NCBI RefSeq assembly: GCF_023218175.1
Contig: NZ_JALPTH010000011.1
Location: 124,001-188,000 of the forward strand
Length of the DNA stretch: 64,000 nucleotides
Direction of reading: 5' to 3'
Source of the DNA: Streptomyces lichenis
GTDB lineage: Bacteria > Actinomycetota > Actinomycetes > Streptomycetales > Streptomycetaceae
A program made the translations under genes and the position numbers. Below are positions 1-9,217 of the stretch, one piece after another. How positions within the stretch are numbered: the first letter of the stretch is position 1; every line of letters begins with the position of its first letter. The notes under the pieces are model-generated. The model saw nothing but the letters and a program-made list of their open reading frames with translations, was not told the DNA's origin and searched no databases.

Positions 1-2
1 GC

Positions 3-854
3 TGGTGGGAGCCGCCGCTCGCCGCGCTGTGGGAGGTGCCGCCGGCCGCGCAGGCGGCCCGGGCGCTGGCCTCCGTCTCCCGGTACGCGGACCCGGACGG
101 CGGCGGCAGCGACCTGCTCTTCCTGGACGTCGAACTCCTCGGCGCGGTACGGGAGGCGGGCGGCAGCTGCCTGCTGGCCCGGTGCGAGGGCGGTACGGCC
201 GTCCGCCTCGCGGTCGCCGACGACGATCCCGCGCTGGCCCACCGGGACAATCTGATGCTGCTGGCCACGGCACCGGGGATGCGCCTGCGGATCATCGGCC
301 GGCTGGCGCCCGCCCACCACCCCCGCCTCACCCTGCTCGCCTGCTCGCACCCCACCGGCGAAGGCATCGTGGACCTCGGGTTCGACCGGCTGCGCCGCGC
401 CGACCTGCCCGACCCCGGCGCCCCCGTGCACCCCGCCCCGCCGCGACCCGGCGACGGCGGGACATCGCCGGCGCTCCATCTGCTGGAGCGCCGGGTCGAG
501 CAGACGGTCCCGGCGGGCCGGGCCGCCCTCGGGCTGCTCGGTGACACCACCGCCGAGGCCGGCCGGCTACGCCGGGCGGGCCTGCCCACCGCCGCCGGCC
601 TGCTCACCGCCCTGTGCGCCTCGGCCGCACAGCGCGAGCGGGACGGATTCGGCCGCCTGCTGCCCGCCGACACCGACGGCTTCGCCACCCACTGGCTCGC
701 CGCCGCCCGCTACACGGCCGCCGTCGCCGAATCCCTCTGCGCGGCGGCCTGGCAGCCGGCCCCGGGCTCCGACCCCGGCGAACCCCGGCCGTTCACCGCC
801 CCCGCCGCCCCCGCCGACTTCACCGCCCCCGCCGACCCCGCCGGTGGTCGCTGA
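3..854 (+). CDS. Hypothetical protein, 5' end outside window
   Basis: The frame is open from the first bases of the window (it begins with Trp-Trp-Glu-Pro-Pro codons), so the true start lies upstream; an internal ATG at 36 is unlikely to be the start. About 283 residues are visible, with GC-rich third positions typical of a real gene. I recognise no domain. The last 40 residues are a Pro/Ala/Asp-rich tail that looks disordered. It ends at the TGA at 852-854 and converges on the FAD-binding protein gene, whose reading frame continues antisense under its last 288 bases. The function is unknown. Confidence 0.6.
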   Translation, partial: WWEPPLAALWEVPPAAQAARALASVSRYADPDGGGSDLLFLDVELLGAVREAGGSCLLARCEGGTAVRLAVADDDPALAHRDNLMLLATAPGMRLRIIGRLAPAHHPRLTLLACSHPTGEGIVDLGFDRLRRADLPDPGAPVHPAPPRPGDGGTSPALHLLERRVEQTVPAGRAALGLLGDTTAEAGRLRRAGLPTAAGLLTALCASAAQRERDGFGRLLPADTDGFATHWLAAARYTAAVAESLCAAAWQPAPGSDPGEPRPFTAPAAPADFTAPADPAGGR

Positions 855-2807
855 CGGAGCGCCCAGCGCGCCGAGCGTACGGAGCGTGCCGAGCGTACGG
901 AGCAGATCGCGGGCCACCGCGTCGTTCTGCCGGAAGGCGGGGGCGTCGGTGCCCGGGCGGGCGAAGGCGGCCACCGCGCGGCTGTTGGTGGGCGCGCCGA
1001 GGGCGAGGCGGCGGGGGTGCGGTCCGCCGGCGGACGGGTCGACCAGCCGGGCGGTGGCGGGCGAGACGGTGAGCAGTCCGGAGCGGTGGGTGTGGCCGGC
1101 GTCGCTCAGCACCTCCTCGGCGATCCGGCCGCCCCGGTGCAGCCCGGCCAGCAGCGGGTCCTCGGTGCGCTCCAGCGAGGGCCGGGGCAGATAGGCCTCG
1201 ATCAGGGCGGTGGCCCGCACGGTGTGGCCGGGGACGGTGGGGCTGGTGGCGGTGAAGGTGCCGGTGGACTCGTCGGTGCCGACCCGGACGTCCGCGCCGA
1301 GGAACCGTACGACCCCCGCCCGGGACAGGGCGTCCAGCTGGCGCAGCCGGAAGCCGGGCGGCCCGGAGGCGAGGAAGCTGAAGAACCCCTGCCACCAGCC
1401 GTCCACCCCCTCGGCGACCGAGCGAGCGGTCAGCCGCCCGGTGGCGAACAGCCCCGGCAGCTGCCCGTAGACCGAGAGCAGGGCGTAGAACGCCCCCAGG
1501 TCCGCGCTGAATTGCTGGTCCTCGCGGCGGGCGACATCCGCGTGGACCAGCTCACGCACATGCTTCTGGAAGTCGTCCGGCGAGGCGAAGGCCAGCCCGT
1601 CCAGCGGGCGGTCCAGGGCTTCAAAGTCCAGCCGGTCCGCCGGGTCCGGCACGGCGGCGGCCACCAGCTCGGCCATCCGCGGCGCGTACCAGTCCAGCCG
1701 GTCGTACGCGTCGAGGAAGCCGGCCCAGTCCAGGGCGGTGCGCTCGGGGTGGGCGTGGAACAGCTCGTGGTAGTGGCCGAACCCGATCTCCTTGGCCATC
1801 AGCGGCCAGACGTCCCGGCGCAGGTCCAGCGCGGTGCCCCGGGCGAGCAGACCGCGCACCGCCTCCGGCCCGAAGTGCCGGGGCAGCGGCGGCCTCGGGC
1901 CCCGCAGCCGGTAGCGGGTCTTGGAGTGGTACGGCACCCCGCGCCGGGAACCGGCGTACAGCACCGGCTCCCGGCCGGACGGCTGATACTCCAACTCGCC
2001 GCCGGGGCCCGTGCGGTAGGTGCCGCCACGGCCCTCGGTGAGCAGCACCACCAGATCGGTGAAGGCCAGTCCCAGGCCGCGCAGCAGGACGGGTTCGCCG
2101 GGGCGCAGCCCGGAGAGGTCGGCGTCGGCGGAGAACTCCGGCGGCAGGTGGAAGCGGCCGTGGCGCCGGGCGAAGCCGGCGTGGGCCTGATGCTCCGCCG
2201 CGGGCACCGAGCCCAGATGGCCCTGGGCGAGGACCACCAGATCGGCGCTGAGCGGGACGGCCCGGCCGGCCAGCCGCACCTGCTGCGGGCCGTCCGGGGG
2301 ACCGGTGACCTCAGTCGCGGTGGCCCGGTGCCACTCGACGGTGACCGACGGCGGAAGGGCGCCCAGGGCCCGGCGGAAGGCCCACTCCAGATAGGCGCTC
2401 TGCACCCGGCGGGTGGGGAAGTCGGCGCCGTCCAGGGCCCGCAGCTCGGCGAGCACCTCCGGATCGGCGGGCACCGCGTACGGGGTGTGGCGCGGGCCCC
2501 GGCCGGAGAACTGGGCGGCCCACTCGGCCAGCGAGGGCCCCGGCCGCACCGGGCCCTCGATGGTGGACGAGTCGTCGGTGAACAGGGTGACGTCCTCGGC
2601 CATGGAGTTCATCCGCAGCAGCGGCGACTGCTCCCGGCGCCAGACCCGCCCCGGGCCCGGTGGATGCGGGTCCACCAGATGGATCCGCAACCTCCGCCGC
2701 CCGTCCCAGAGTTCGGGGGCGTTGGCACCGATCCGCTCCAGCAGCCCGGTGGTCCGGGGCCCGGCGCCCACCACGACGATCGATGAGGGGTCATCGGGTG
2801 CGGTCAT
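567..2807 (-). CDS. FAD/NAD(P)-binding protein (NAD_binding_9-like)
   Basis: About 746 residues from the ATG at 2807, which overlaps the stop of the upstream permease gene (ATGA), so the two are translationally coupled. The N-terminus has a Rossmann dinucleotide motif (VVVGAGPRTTG, residues about 11-21), and a second hydrophobic strand (LVVLAQGHLG) is typical of this flavoprotein group. Members have a tandem nucleotide-binding fold and unknown substrates. Coupling to an amino-acid permease suggests it acts on the imported compound, but this is inference. The last 95 or so residues are Gly-rich and lie antisense to the neighbouring gene; the natural C-terminus may instead be near 855, after an Leu-Arg-Thr-Leu-Gly repeat. 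Confidence 0.75.
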   Translation of the reverse strand: MTAPDDPSSIVVVGAGPRTTGLLERIGANAPELWDGRRRLRIHLVDPHPPGPGRVWRREQSPLLRMNSMAEDVTLFTDDSSTIEGPVRPGPSLAEWAAQFSGRGPRHTPYAVPADPEVLAELRALDGADFPTRRVQSAYLEWAFRRALGALPPSVTVEWHRATATEVTGPPDGPQQVRLAGRAVPLSADLVVLAQGHLGSVPAAEHQAHAGFARRHGRFHLPPEFSADADLSGLRPGEPVLLRGLGLAFTDLVVLLTEGRGGTYRTGPGGELEYQPSGREPVLYAGSRRGVPYHSKTRYRLRGPRPPLPRHFGPEAVRGLLARGTALDLRRDVWPLMAKEIGFGHYHELFHAHPERTALDWAGFLDAYDRLDWYAPRMAELVAAAVPDPADRLDFEALDRPLDGLAFASPDDFQKHVRELVHADVARREDQQFSADLGAFYALLSVYGQLPGLFATGRLTARSVAEGVDGWWQGFFSFLASGPPGFRLRQLDALSRAGVVRFLGADVRVGTDESTGTFTATSPTVPGHTVRATALIEAYLPRPSLERTEDPLLAGLHRGGRIAEEVLSDAGHTHRSGLLTVSPATARLVDPSAGGPHPRRLALGAPTNSRAVAAFARPGTDAPAFRQNDAVARDLLRTLGTLRTLGALGAPSATTGGVGGGGEVGGGGGGGERPGFAGVGARGRLPGRRAEGFGDGGRVAGGGEPVGGEAVGVGGQQAAESVPLALCGRGAQGGEQAGGGGQARPA

Positions 2808-3877
2808 CGGCCGCCTCCACTCTTCGACGGGGCGGTGGGCGCGGTGGGAGCGGTGGCGGCGCTCAACCGGGCCCGCAGGGCGGCCAGTCGGATCCGCAGC
2901 CGCCGCACCGGGGTCGGCGGCAGGGCGCGTGCGGTGCCGCGCGCGTAGTGCCGCTCCACATAGAATTGCCCGATGCCCAGCACCGTGGTCACGGCCACGT
3001 ACCAGAGGGTGGCCACCAGCAGCAGCGGGATGACCTGGTACGTCTGGTTGTAGACCAACTGGACCGAGTACAGCAGGTCGTGGACCGCCAGCACACTGAC
3101 GATGCTGGTGCCCTTGAGGGTGCCGATCAGCATGTTCCCGGCGGTCGGCACGATGGAGCGCATCGCCTGCGGGATGACGATCCGGCGCAGGGTGCGCCAC
3201 CGGCCCAGCCCCAGCGCCGCGGCGGCGTCGCTCTGCCCGCTCTCCACCGAGAGGATGCCGCCGCGCACTACCTCGGCGGCGTACGCGGTCTCGTGCAGGG
3301 TCAGCCCGATGACGGCGGTGAGCACCGGGCCCAGCAGGTTGACCGTCTCGACGGTGAACAGCTCGGGACCGTAGGGGATGCCCAGGCCGAGCGTCGGGTA
3401 GAGGGCGCCGATGTTGAACCAGAACAGCAGCTGCACCAGCAGCGGGGTGGAGCGGAACACCCAGACGTACCCCCAGCCCAGCGCCCGCAGCACCGGGTTG
3501 GCGGACAGCCGCATGACCGCGACCAGGGTGCCGAGCAGAAAGCCGAGCACCATCACCGCGGCGGTCAGCCAGAGGGTGAGCAGCAGCCCGTCCAGCACGG
3601 CGGCGGTGGTGAAGTACCGCCCCACCACGTCCCATTGGAAGGCGTCGTTGCGGACCACCGAGTCCAGCAGCCGGGCCAGGAGCAGCAGGGCGACGGCCGC
3701 CGCCAGCCGCCGGCCGAGGTGCCGGCGCGGCACGATCGGGGGCGGCGGCCCGGTGTCCGGGGGTGCGGACACCGCGGACGCGGGCCCGGGCAGCGCGGAC
3801 GCGACCGCGGTGACGGAGTCGGTGACGGAGCCGGTTACGGGGGCGGCGGGGGCCAGGGCGTCGGAAGGCGTGACCAT
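2804..3877 (-). CDS. Polar amino-acid ABC transporter permease
   Basis: 357 residues. After a Pro/Ala/Thr-rich cytoplasmic N-terminus of about 50 residues come membrane segments of the HisM/GlnP type. The coupling-loop (EAA) region is seen in the SDAAAALGLGRWRTLRRIVIP stretch, followed by PQAMRSIVPTAGN. Such permeases form the membrane channel of uptake systems for polar amino acids, including cystine and other sulfur amino acids. It closely resembles the permease at 7449-8450, including the shared motif YVWVFRS. No ATPase or binding protein gene is adjacent on this strand, so it probably shares those of the rightward operon. It is the first gene of a leftward pair. Confidence 0.88.
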   Translation of the reverse strand: MVTPSDALAPAAPVTGSVTDSVTAVASALPGPASAVSAPPDTGPPPPIVPRRHLGRRLAAAVALLLLARLLDSVVRNDAFQWDVVGRYFTTAAVLDGLLLTLWLTAAVMVLGFLLGTLVAVMRLSANPVLRALGWGYVWVFRSTPLLVQLLFWFNIGALYPTLGLGIPYGPELFTVETVNLLGPVLTAVIGLTLHETAYAAEVVRGGILSVESGQSDAAAALGLGRWRTLRRIVIPQAMRSIVPTAGNMLIGTLKGTSIVSVLAVHDLLYSVQLVYNQTYQVIPLLLVATLWYVAVTTVLGIGQFYVERHYARGTARALPPTPVRRLRIRLAALRARLSAATAPTAPTAPSKSGGGR

Positions 3878-4183
3878 CGGGGGTCTCTCCGGGGGAGGGG
3901 ATCGCGGGCGTGGGCTACCGCCCGGCGCACCCGCCGGCGCGCGGCACAGCCGCCGCGCGGCCTCGGTGCGGCCGGGGGTTCTCGCGTCATCACGCTCGCC
4001 GCGTCCCTCAACGCGACCGGAGCGGCGTCCACCAGTGCGGAGCCGGATCCGCCGACGATCGTACGTGCCGACGGCGTGAGCCTGTCAACCAGGGCGGAGC
4101 CCGCCGGGCTCAACGGGGCTGCCGCCAGGAGGAATTGCAGCCCCGGAGGACCCGCCGCGGGCCCCGGCGAGACGCCTCACCGC
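3878..4183. other. Divergent intergenic region, no gene seen
   Basis: This lies between the start of the leftward permease gene and the leader-peptide promoter. It should hold the leftward promoter. Reading frames here lack a recognisable product. A purine-rich GGAGGAAT-like stretch near 4127-4136 has no obvious start behind it. Confidence 0.4.
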
Positions 4184-4212
4184 TTGACGAACAGCCCTCT
4201 GTACTGCTCAAT
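4184..4212 (+). promoter_or_regulatory. Candidate sigma-70 promoter for leader peptide
   Basis: TTGACG at 4184-4189 is a near-perfect -35 box. A 17-base spacer leads to CTCAAT at 4207-4212, a weak -10 box. The expected start of transcription, 7-8 bases further on, falls at the A of the ATG at 4220, which would make the leader transcript leaderless. Confidence 0.45.
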
Positions 4213-4219
4213 GAACCCC

Positions 4220-4300
4220 ATGGATGCCGCTCAGCAGCGCTTGGTCTCGCGCGACCACATCGACTTCGGTCGGGTGTGGTCCGCGGCGTGTTGCGCCTGA
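4220..4300 (+). CDS. Leader peptide of the sulfur-responsive type (26 aa)
   Basis: A 26-codon open frame reads MDAAQQRLVSRDHIDFGR at the start and ends SAACCA before the TGA. The core LVSR-x-HIDxxRV and a Cys near the end match the short 'putative leader peptide' family that I know from Streptomyces upstream of sulfonate and sulfur-metabolism operons. Cys codons at the end are expected to sense cysteinyl-tRNA supply, as in the polycysteine attenuators described in mycobacteria. There is no ribosome-binding site before the ATG at 4220; the promoter spacing favours a leaderless start there. An ATG at 4211, in frame, would add three residues. It sits 352 bases before the monooxygenase gene. Confidence 0.75.
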   Translation: MDAAQQRLVSRDHIDFGRVWSAACCA

Positions 4301-4309
4301 CGCGGCAGC

Positions 4310-4358
4310 GGGCCGTCTGATCGGCCCTTCCCTCCCTCGGTACCCCGTCGCGGGCCGA
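4310..4358 (+). promoter_or_regulatory. Candidate attenuator hairpins after leader peptide
   Basis: GGGCCG (4310-4315) can pair with CGGCCC (4322-4327) across a 6-base loop and is followed by a pyrimidine-rich run. The same TCGGCCC (4321-4327) can instead pair with GGGCCGA (4352-4358). Two mutually exclusive stems just after a Cys-coding leader fit an attenuation switch. This is inference from pairing only. Confidence 0.35.
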
Positions 4359-4652
4359 CCCCTCCCTCGTACCACCGCTGTGCGCGGACGCCGACCCGCG
4401 CACCGGGAGCGTACGAGCCGGACGCGCGCTGCCGCCGCCCCCTTCGACGCCTCGCGTCTCACGCCGTAGCACCCACGCCGTAGCACCTCGTCGTAGCACC
4501 TGACGGCGCCGCCGTTTCCCGGTGCGCGCTCCTTCGACGCTTCCGCCTACCCGATGCGCCCCCGCCGGGGCGGTCGCCGCCATCCGGCCGTTGCGCACCG
4601 CCCCGTACGACGACGTATCCATGTATCGACTTATCGCTGAAAGGTCATCTCC

Positions 4653-5909
4653 ATGCCTGTGGAGTTCCTTGGCATCGCCGCGACCAACGACGGTTCCGAG
4701 ACCACCGCCCGCTCCGGTGCCGCCTTCGACCGGGAGTACACGCTCCGGCTGGGCCGCGCCCACGAGGACCACGGCTGGGACCGGGTGCTGTTCGCCTACG
4801 GCTCCGGCTCCCCGGATCCCGCCCCGGCCGCCGCGTATCTGGCGAGCAGGCTGGACCGGTTGCAGATCCTGCTCGCCCACCGCCCCAATGTCTCCTACCC
4901 GACCTTCGCCGCCAAGACCTTCGCCACCCTGGACCAGATCAGCGGCGGCCGGCTGACGGTGCACTTCATCACCGGCGGCAACGACCACGAGCAGCGCCGG
5001 GAGGGCGACACCCTCACCAAGGACGAACGCTACGCCCGCACCCGTGAGTACATCGGGATCGTCAAGAGAATCTGGACCACCCATGAGCCCTTCGACCACG
5101 AGGGCGAGCACTACCGCTTCCAGGACTTCGTCAGCGATGTCTTCCCCGTTCAGCAGCCGCGCCCGGACGTCTCGTTCGGTGGCTCCTCACCGGCCGCGTT
5201 CGCCGCCGGGGGCGCCGAGGCGGACATCTACTGCCTGTGGGGCGAGCCGCTGGCGCGGACCGCGGAGCAGATCGAGGCGGTGAAGGCCGCAGCCCGGGCC
5301 GCCGGTCGTACCGAAGTGCCGCGTATCCAGGTCGCCTTCCGCCCGATCATCGCCCCGACCGAGGAGCTGGCCTGGGAGAAGGCGCACCGCACGGTCGGCG
5401 CGATCCGGCAGCGCAAGGAGCAGGGCCTGGTCCGCCACCGCCGCGGCAGTGACCCCGAGAACACCGGCTCCCAGCGGCTGATCGCGATCGCCGAGGCGGG
5501 GGAGCGCTACGACCGCGCCCTGTGGACCCCCACCGCGGCCGCCACCGGCGGCGCCGGCAACTCCAACGCCCTGGTCGGCACCCCGGAGACGGTCGCCCAG
5601 GCCCTGCTGGACTACTACGACCTCGGTGTGGACATCCTCTCCGCCCGCGGCTACGACCTGCTGGGCGACGCCATCGACTTCGGCCGCCATGTCATCCCGA
5701 TCGTCCGCGAGGAGGTCGCCAAGCGCGACGCCGAACGCGAGGCCAGGCGGGGCGCCGAACGCGATGCCGAGCGAGCCGCCGCGCAAGCGGCCGACCAGGC
5801 CGCCGGCCGCGACACCGCCCGTGACACCGGCCAGGCCACCGGCCGCGGCACCGGCCCTGACACCGGCCAGGCCACCGCCCCCGCGGCTCTCACGGCGGTG
5901 CGCGGATGA
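4653..5909 (+). CDS. SsuD-like FMN-dependent monooxygenase (LLM class)
   Basis: 418 residues; the TIM-barrel body of the luciferase-like family runs to about residue 360. Family hallmarks seen are HFITGGNDHEQRREGD, the KDERYARTREY helix and FGGSSPAAFAAG. These enzymes use reduced FMN and O2 to cleave C-S bonds, classically in alkanesulfonates. An AAAGG ribosome site precedes the ATG. Its position behind a Cys leader peptide and before a GNAT gene suggests it oxidises a sulfur compound imported by the neighbouring transporter. The last 60 residues are a low-complexity tail with a repeated DTGQATGRGTGPDTGQAT unit, unlike the family, probably a replication-slippage addition. Confidence 0.85.
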   Translation: MPVEFLGIAATNDGSETTARSGAAFDREYTLRLGRAHEDHGWDRVLFAYGSGSPDPAPAAAYLASRLDRLQILLAHRPNVSYPTFAAKTFATLDQISGGRLTVHFITGGNDHEQRREGDTLTKDERYARTREYIGIVKRIWTTHEPFDHEGEHYRFQDFVSDVFPVQQPRPDVSFGGSSPAAFAAGGAEADIYCLWGEPLARTAEQIEAVKAAARAAGRTEVPRIQVAFRPIIAPTEELAWEKAHRTVGAIRQRKEQGLVRHRRGSDPENTGSQRLIAIAEAGERYDRALWTPTAAATGGAGNSNALVGTPETVAQALLDYYDLGVDILSARGYDLLGDAIDFGRHVIPIVREEVAKRDAEREARRGAERDAERAAAQAADQAAGRDTARDTGQATGRGTGPDTGQATAPAALTAVRG

Positions 5910-6460
5910 CCGCCCCCGCCCAGGCGCCGGCCACCGCGCCTATCGCCGGTGCCGCCGCCATATCCTCCGCACGGTCCTTCGTCCGGGTGGAGGTCGCCGA
6001 TCCCCGGGTGCGGCCGTTGCTGCGCGAGCTCGGCGACGAGTATTCGGCCCGCTACGGCAAGAACGCGCACAGCGAACTCGCCCGCTACCCCGACCAGGAG
6101 TTCACCCCGCCGCACGGAGGGCTGCTCGTCTTGCTGCTGGAGGACGGCGAGGCGGTCGCGGGCGGCGCCTTCCGCCGCTACGACGAGTCCACCGCCGAGC
6201 TGAAGCGGATCTGGACGCACTCCGCGCACCGGAGGCGCGGGCTGGCCCGGCTGGTCGTCGCCGAACTGGAGCGCGAGGCGGCCGCCGCGGGCTACCGGCG
6301 GATCTATCTCACCACCGGCCACCGCCAGCCGGAGGCCCGCAACCTCTACCTCGTCACCGGATACACCCCGCTGTTCGACACCGAGGCCGACCCGGAGGCC
6401 ACCGGCGGCCCGCTGCCCTTCGAGAAGCGCCTCACGTCCACCCGGGAGGCCACCCCATGA
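5906..6460 (+). CDS. GNAT-family N-acetyltransferase
   Basis: 184 residues, starting at an ATG that overlaps the previous stop (ATGA). The acetyl-CoA loop is seen as HRRRGLARLVVAELE, followed by the helix and the YLTTGHRQPEARNLY segment with the family's Asn-Leu-Tyr near the end. Within this operon, the acetyl acceptor could be the amino group of an S-substituted cysteine, as for the SnaA/SnaB enzymes of Bacillus that protect such compounds before oxidation; this is inference from context. It is coupled by a second ATGA overlap to the binding-protein gene. Confidence 0.85.
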   Translation: MTAPAQAPATAPIAGAAAISSARSFVRVEVADPRVRPLLRELGDEYSARYGKNAHSELARYPDQEFTPPHGGLLVLLLEDGEAVAGGAFRRYDESTAELKRIWTHSAHRRRGLARLVVAELEREAAAAGYRRIYLTTGHRQPEARNLYLVTGYTPLFDTEADPEATGGPLPFEKRLTSTREATP

Positions 6461-7410
6461 GGCCCACCACCCTCCTCGTCCGGCGCGCCGCCCTCCTCCT
6501 GCCGGTGCTGCTGCTGCCGGTGCTCACGGCCTGCGGCTCCGGCGACGGCGGGGCCGTGGCGGCGGGCGGCGCCTCACCCGCGCCCACCGCCGATCCGGTG
6601 GCCGCCGTCCGCACGGTGGAAACGGTCGCCGCGCTGCTGCCCGCGAAGGTCCGCGAGGCGGGCACCCTGCGGGTCGGCAGCTCCATCGGCGCCCCGCCCG
6701 GGGCGTACTACCCCGACGGCCAGGGCAAACCGCCCGCCGGACAGGACATCGACCTCGCCGACGCCGCCGCCAAGGTGCTCGGACTGGAACTGGAGCGCCA
6801 GGACGCCTCGTTCGAGACGATTCTGCCCGCCCTCGGCAGCGGCAAGTACGACCTGGGCACCGGCAACTTCGGCGTCACCGCGGAACGCCGCAAGACCGTC
6901 GACTTCGTCACCTACATCAACGACGGCCAGGGCTTCGCGGTGAAGACCGGCAACACCAGGCTGAAGAAGCCGGTCGGCGACCTCACCGAGCTGTGCGGGC
7001 TGACCGTCGGCACCAGTGCCGGCACCACCTTCGAGGCCACCCTCGACGCCCAGCGCGGAGTGTGCGCCAAGGCCGGGAGGAAGCCGTACCGGGTCAGTGT
7101 CTTCAGCGAGTCCGGCGCCCTCAACACCGCACTGCGGCAAGGCCGGATCGACGTGGTGATGTCCACCATCAACGGGCTGCGCCACCAGGCCGCCCAGCCC
7201 GCGGCCGGCACCACCTTCCTCGGCGAGTACCACCGCCTGGACGTCGGCTTCGCCTTCGCCAAGGGCTCCGAGCTCACCCCCGCCTTCCAGGCCGCCGTGA
7301 ACCAGCTGATCAAGGACGGCACCTACGCCCGGATCCTGGAGAAATGGGGCACCACCGCCTCCGCGATCGAGAAGTCCGAGATCAATCCTCCCGAACACGC
7401 GCGAAGTTGA
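6457..7410 (+). CDS. Amino-acid ABC transporter substrate-binding lipoprotein 1
   Basis: 317 residues. It has an export signal with a lipobox (LTAC, Cys near residue 25), so it should be anchored to the outer face of the membrane. The mature part is a family-3 solute-binding protein: [11 protein letters not shown] at the first strand, [19 protein letters not shown], and [13 protein letters not shown]. It ends with the [11 protein letters not shown] tail that the second binding protein (9294-10289) also carries, so the two are paralogues. It overlaps the GNAT stop by ATGA. The substrate is likely a polar or sulfur amino acid. Confidence 0.88.
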   Translation: MRPTTLLVRRAALLLPVLLLPVLTACGSGDGGAVAAGGASPAPTADPVAAVRTVETVAALLPAKVREAGTLRVGSSIGAPPGAYYPDGQGKPPAGQDIDLADAAAKVLGLELERQDASFETILPALGSGKYDLGTGNFGVTAERRKTVDFVTYINDGQGFAVKTGNTRLKKPVGDLTELCGLTVGTSAGTTFEATLDAQRGVCAKAGRKPYRVSVFSESGALNTALRQGRIDVVMSTINGLRHQAAQPAAGTTFLGEYHRLDVGFAFAKGSELTPAFQAAVNQLIKDGTYARILEKWGTTASAIEKSEINPPEHARS

Positions 7411-7448
7411 CCCCTCCGCGGCCCGCCGAGCAGAGACACGACACCATC

Positions 7449-8450
7449 ATGGGACTGACCACCGACCCCGCCCCGCCGGGCCCGCTCCTCGCGCCCCCCG
7501 GCACCCAGCCCCCGCCTCCGACCGAGGACCCTGCCGAACTGCGCGTGGTCCCCGTACGCCACTACGGCCGCTGGGCCGCCGCCGCGGCCGTCGCCGTGCT
7601 CGTCGCCCAGTTCGTGCACGGCCTGGTCACCAACCCCGTCTGGGAGTGGCACGTCTTCGCCGACTACGTGCTGTCCGAGACCATCGTCCAGGCCGTACTG
7701 GTCACCCTCCAGCTCACCGCCTACGCCACCGTGCTCGGCTTCCTCCTCGGCACCGTGCTCGCCTTCATGCGGCTCTCCCGCAACCCGGTGCTCCAGACCG
7801 TGGCCTGGTCCTACGTCTGGGTGTTCCGCTCCATCCCGATGATCGTCCAGCTAGTGTTCTGGTTCAACCTGGGCGCGCTGTACCGGGAGTTGGGCGTCGG
7901 CATCCCGTTCGGCCCGGTCTTCTGGTCGGTGGACAGCAACAGCCTGATCGGCACCATCGGCGCCGCCCTCATCGGGCTCTCGCTGCACCAGGCCGCCTAC
8001 GCCGCCGAGATCGTCCGCGGCGGGGTGCTCTCCGTGGACCACGGGCAGCTGGAGGCGGCCGCCGCACTCGGCATCCCCCGGCTGCGGCAGATCCGCCGGA
8101 TCGTGCTCCCGCAGGCCATGCGCGCCATCCTGCCCACCGCCGGCAACGAGATCATCGGCCTGCTCAAGGGCACCTCGGTGGTCTACGTGATGGCCATCGG
8201 CGAGCTCTTCTACCAGGTCCAGGTGGTCTACGGCCGCACCGGCCGGGTCATCCCGATGCTGATGGTCGCCACCGCCTGGTACGTCCTGCTCACCACGGTG
8301 CTGTCGGTGGCCCAGTTCTACGTGGAGCGCCGCTACGCCCGCGGCGCCGACCGCACCCCTCCGCCCACCCCGCTCCAGCGCCTGCGGCGCCTGGCGGCGG
8401 CCCAGCCCGTACCCCCACCCGTACCCCGGCCCCTGAAGGAGCAGCCATGA
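7449..8450 (+). CDS. Polar amino-acid ABC transporter permease
   Basis: 333 residues from the ATG at 7449. It has the same organisation as the leftward permease at 2804-3877: a Pro-rich N-terminus, [19 protein letters not shown], the coupling loop around [20 protein letters not shown] and [19 protein letters not shown]. The close similarity suggests the two permeases form a heterodimer or arose by duplication within the cluster. Its stop overlaps the ATPase start (ATGA), the normal coupling in a transporter operon. Confidence 0.9.
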   Translation: MGLTTDPAPPGPLLAPPGTQPPPPTEDPAELRVVPVRHYGRWAAAAAVAVLVAQFVHGLVTNPVWEWHVFADYVLSETIVQAVLVTLQLTAYATVLGFLLGTVLAFMRLSRNPVLQTVAWSYVWVFRSIPMIVQLVFWFNLGALYRELGVGIPFGPVFWSVDSNSLIGTIGAALIGLSLHQAAYAAEIVRGGVLSVDHGQLEAAAALGIPRLRQIRRIVLPQAMRAILPTAGNEIIGLLKGTSVVYVMAIGELFYQVQVVYGRTGRVIPMLMVATAWYVLLTTVLSVAQFYVERRYARGADRTPPPTPLQRLRRLAAAQPVPPPVPRPLKEQP

Positions 8451-9217
8451 GCGAGGACCAGGCCATGGTCGACATCCGAGGCGTCCACAAGAGCTTCGGA
8501 GCGCTGGAGGTGCTGCGCGGGGTCGATCTGCGGCTGCGCCCCGGGGAGGTCACCGCGATCCTCGGGCCCTCCGGCTCCGGCAAGTCCACCCTGCTGCGCA
8601 CCATCAACCACCTGGAGAAGGTGGACCGCGGCTGGATCAGCATCGACGGCGAGCTGATCGGCTACCGCAGCGTCCGGGGCCGGCTGTACGAGCTGAAGGA
8701 GAAGGCCGTCCTGCGGCAGCGCACCCATATCGGGTTCGTCTTCCAGGACTTCAACCTCTTCCCGCACCTCACCGTGCTGGAGAACCTGGTGGAGGCCCCG
8801 GTCTCCGCGCTGCGCCGCCCGCGGGCCGAGGCCCAGGCCACCGCCCGCCGGCTGCTGGAGCGCGTCGGTCTGGCCGACAAGGCCGGCGCCTATCCGCGGC
8901 AGCTCTCCGGCGGCCAGCAGCAGCGGGTCGCCATCGCCCGCGCGCTCGCCCTGGAGCCGAAGGTGCTGCTCTTCGACGAGCCCACCTCGGCGCTCGACCC
9001 GGAGCTGGTCGGCGAGGTCCTGGACGTCATCAAGGACCTGGCCCGCACCGGCACCACCATGATCGTCGTCACCCATGAGATCGGCTTCGCCCGCGAGGTG
9101 GCCGACACCGTGGTGTTCATGGACGGGGGAGTGGTGGTGGAGCAGGGGCCGCCCTCGGCCGTCCTGGACGACCCCAGCCATCCGCGCACCCGTGCCTTCC
9201 TCGCCAAGGTCCTCTGA
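8447..9217 (+). CDS. Amino-acid ABC transporter ATPase (GlnQ/HisP type)
   Basis: 256 residues with all ATPase motifs: Walker [10 protein letters not shown] (residues 40-48), Q-loop FVFQD (about 98-101), signature LSGGQQQR (153-160), Walker B LLFDEP with D177 and E178, and the switch His in VVTHE. A charged stretch of about 20 residues before the Q-loop (around [15 protein letters not shown]) is present as in several actinomycete members. It is the only ATPase gene in the cluster and presumably energises both permeases. An exact 18-base direct repeat duplicates the end of the gene just beyond its stop. Confidence 0.93.
   Translation: MSEDQAMVDIRGVHKSFGALEVLRGVDLRLRPGEVTAILGPSGSGKSTLLRTINHLEKVDRGWISIDGELIGYRSVRGRLYELKEKAVLRQRTHIGFVFQDFNLFPHLTVLENLVEAPVSALRRPRAEAQATARRLLERVGLADKAGAYPRQLSGGQQQRVAIARALALEPKVLLFDEPTSALDPELVGEVLDVIKDLARTGTTMIVVTHEIGFAREVADTVVFMDGGVVVEQGPPSAVLDDPSHPRTRAFLAKVL

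Noticed and set aside
1017..2786. A 589-codon plus-strand frame opposite the FAD-binding gene.
   Set aside because: Composition (Gln/Gly/Val/Arg-rich) and position mark it as an antisense shadow.
4110..5111. A 333-codon minus-strand frame across the leader peptide and the start of the monooxygenase gene.
   Set aside because: No domain, shadow composition; it conflicts with the better supported plus-strand genes.
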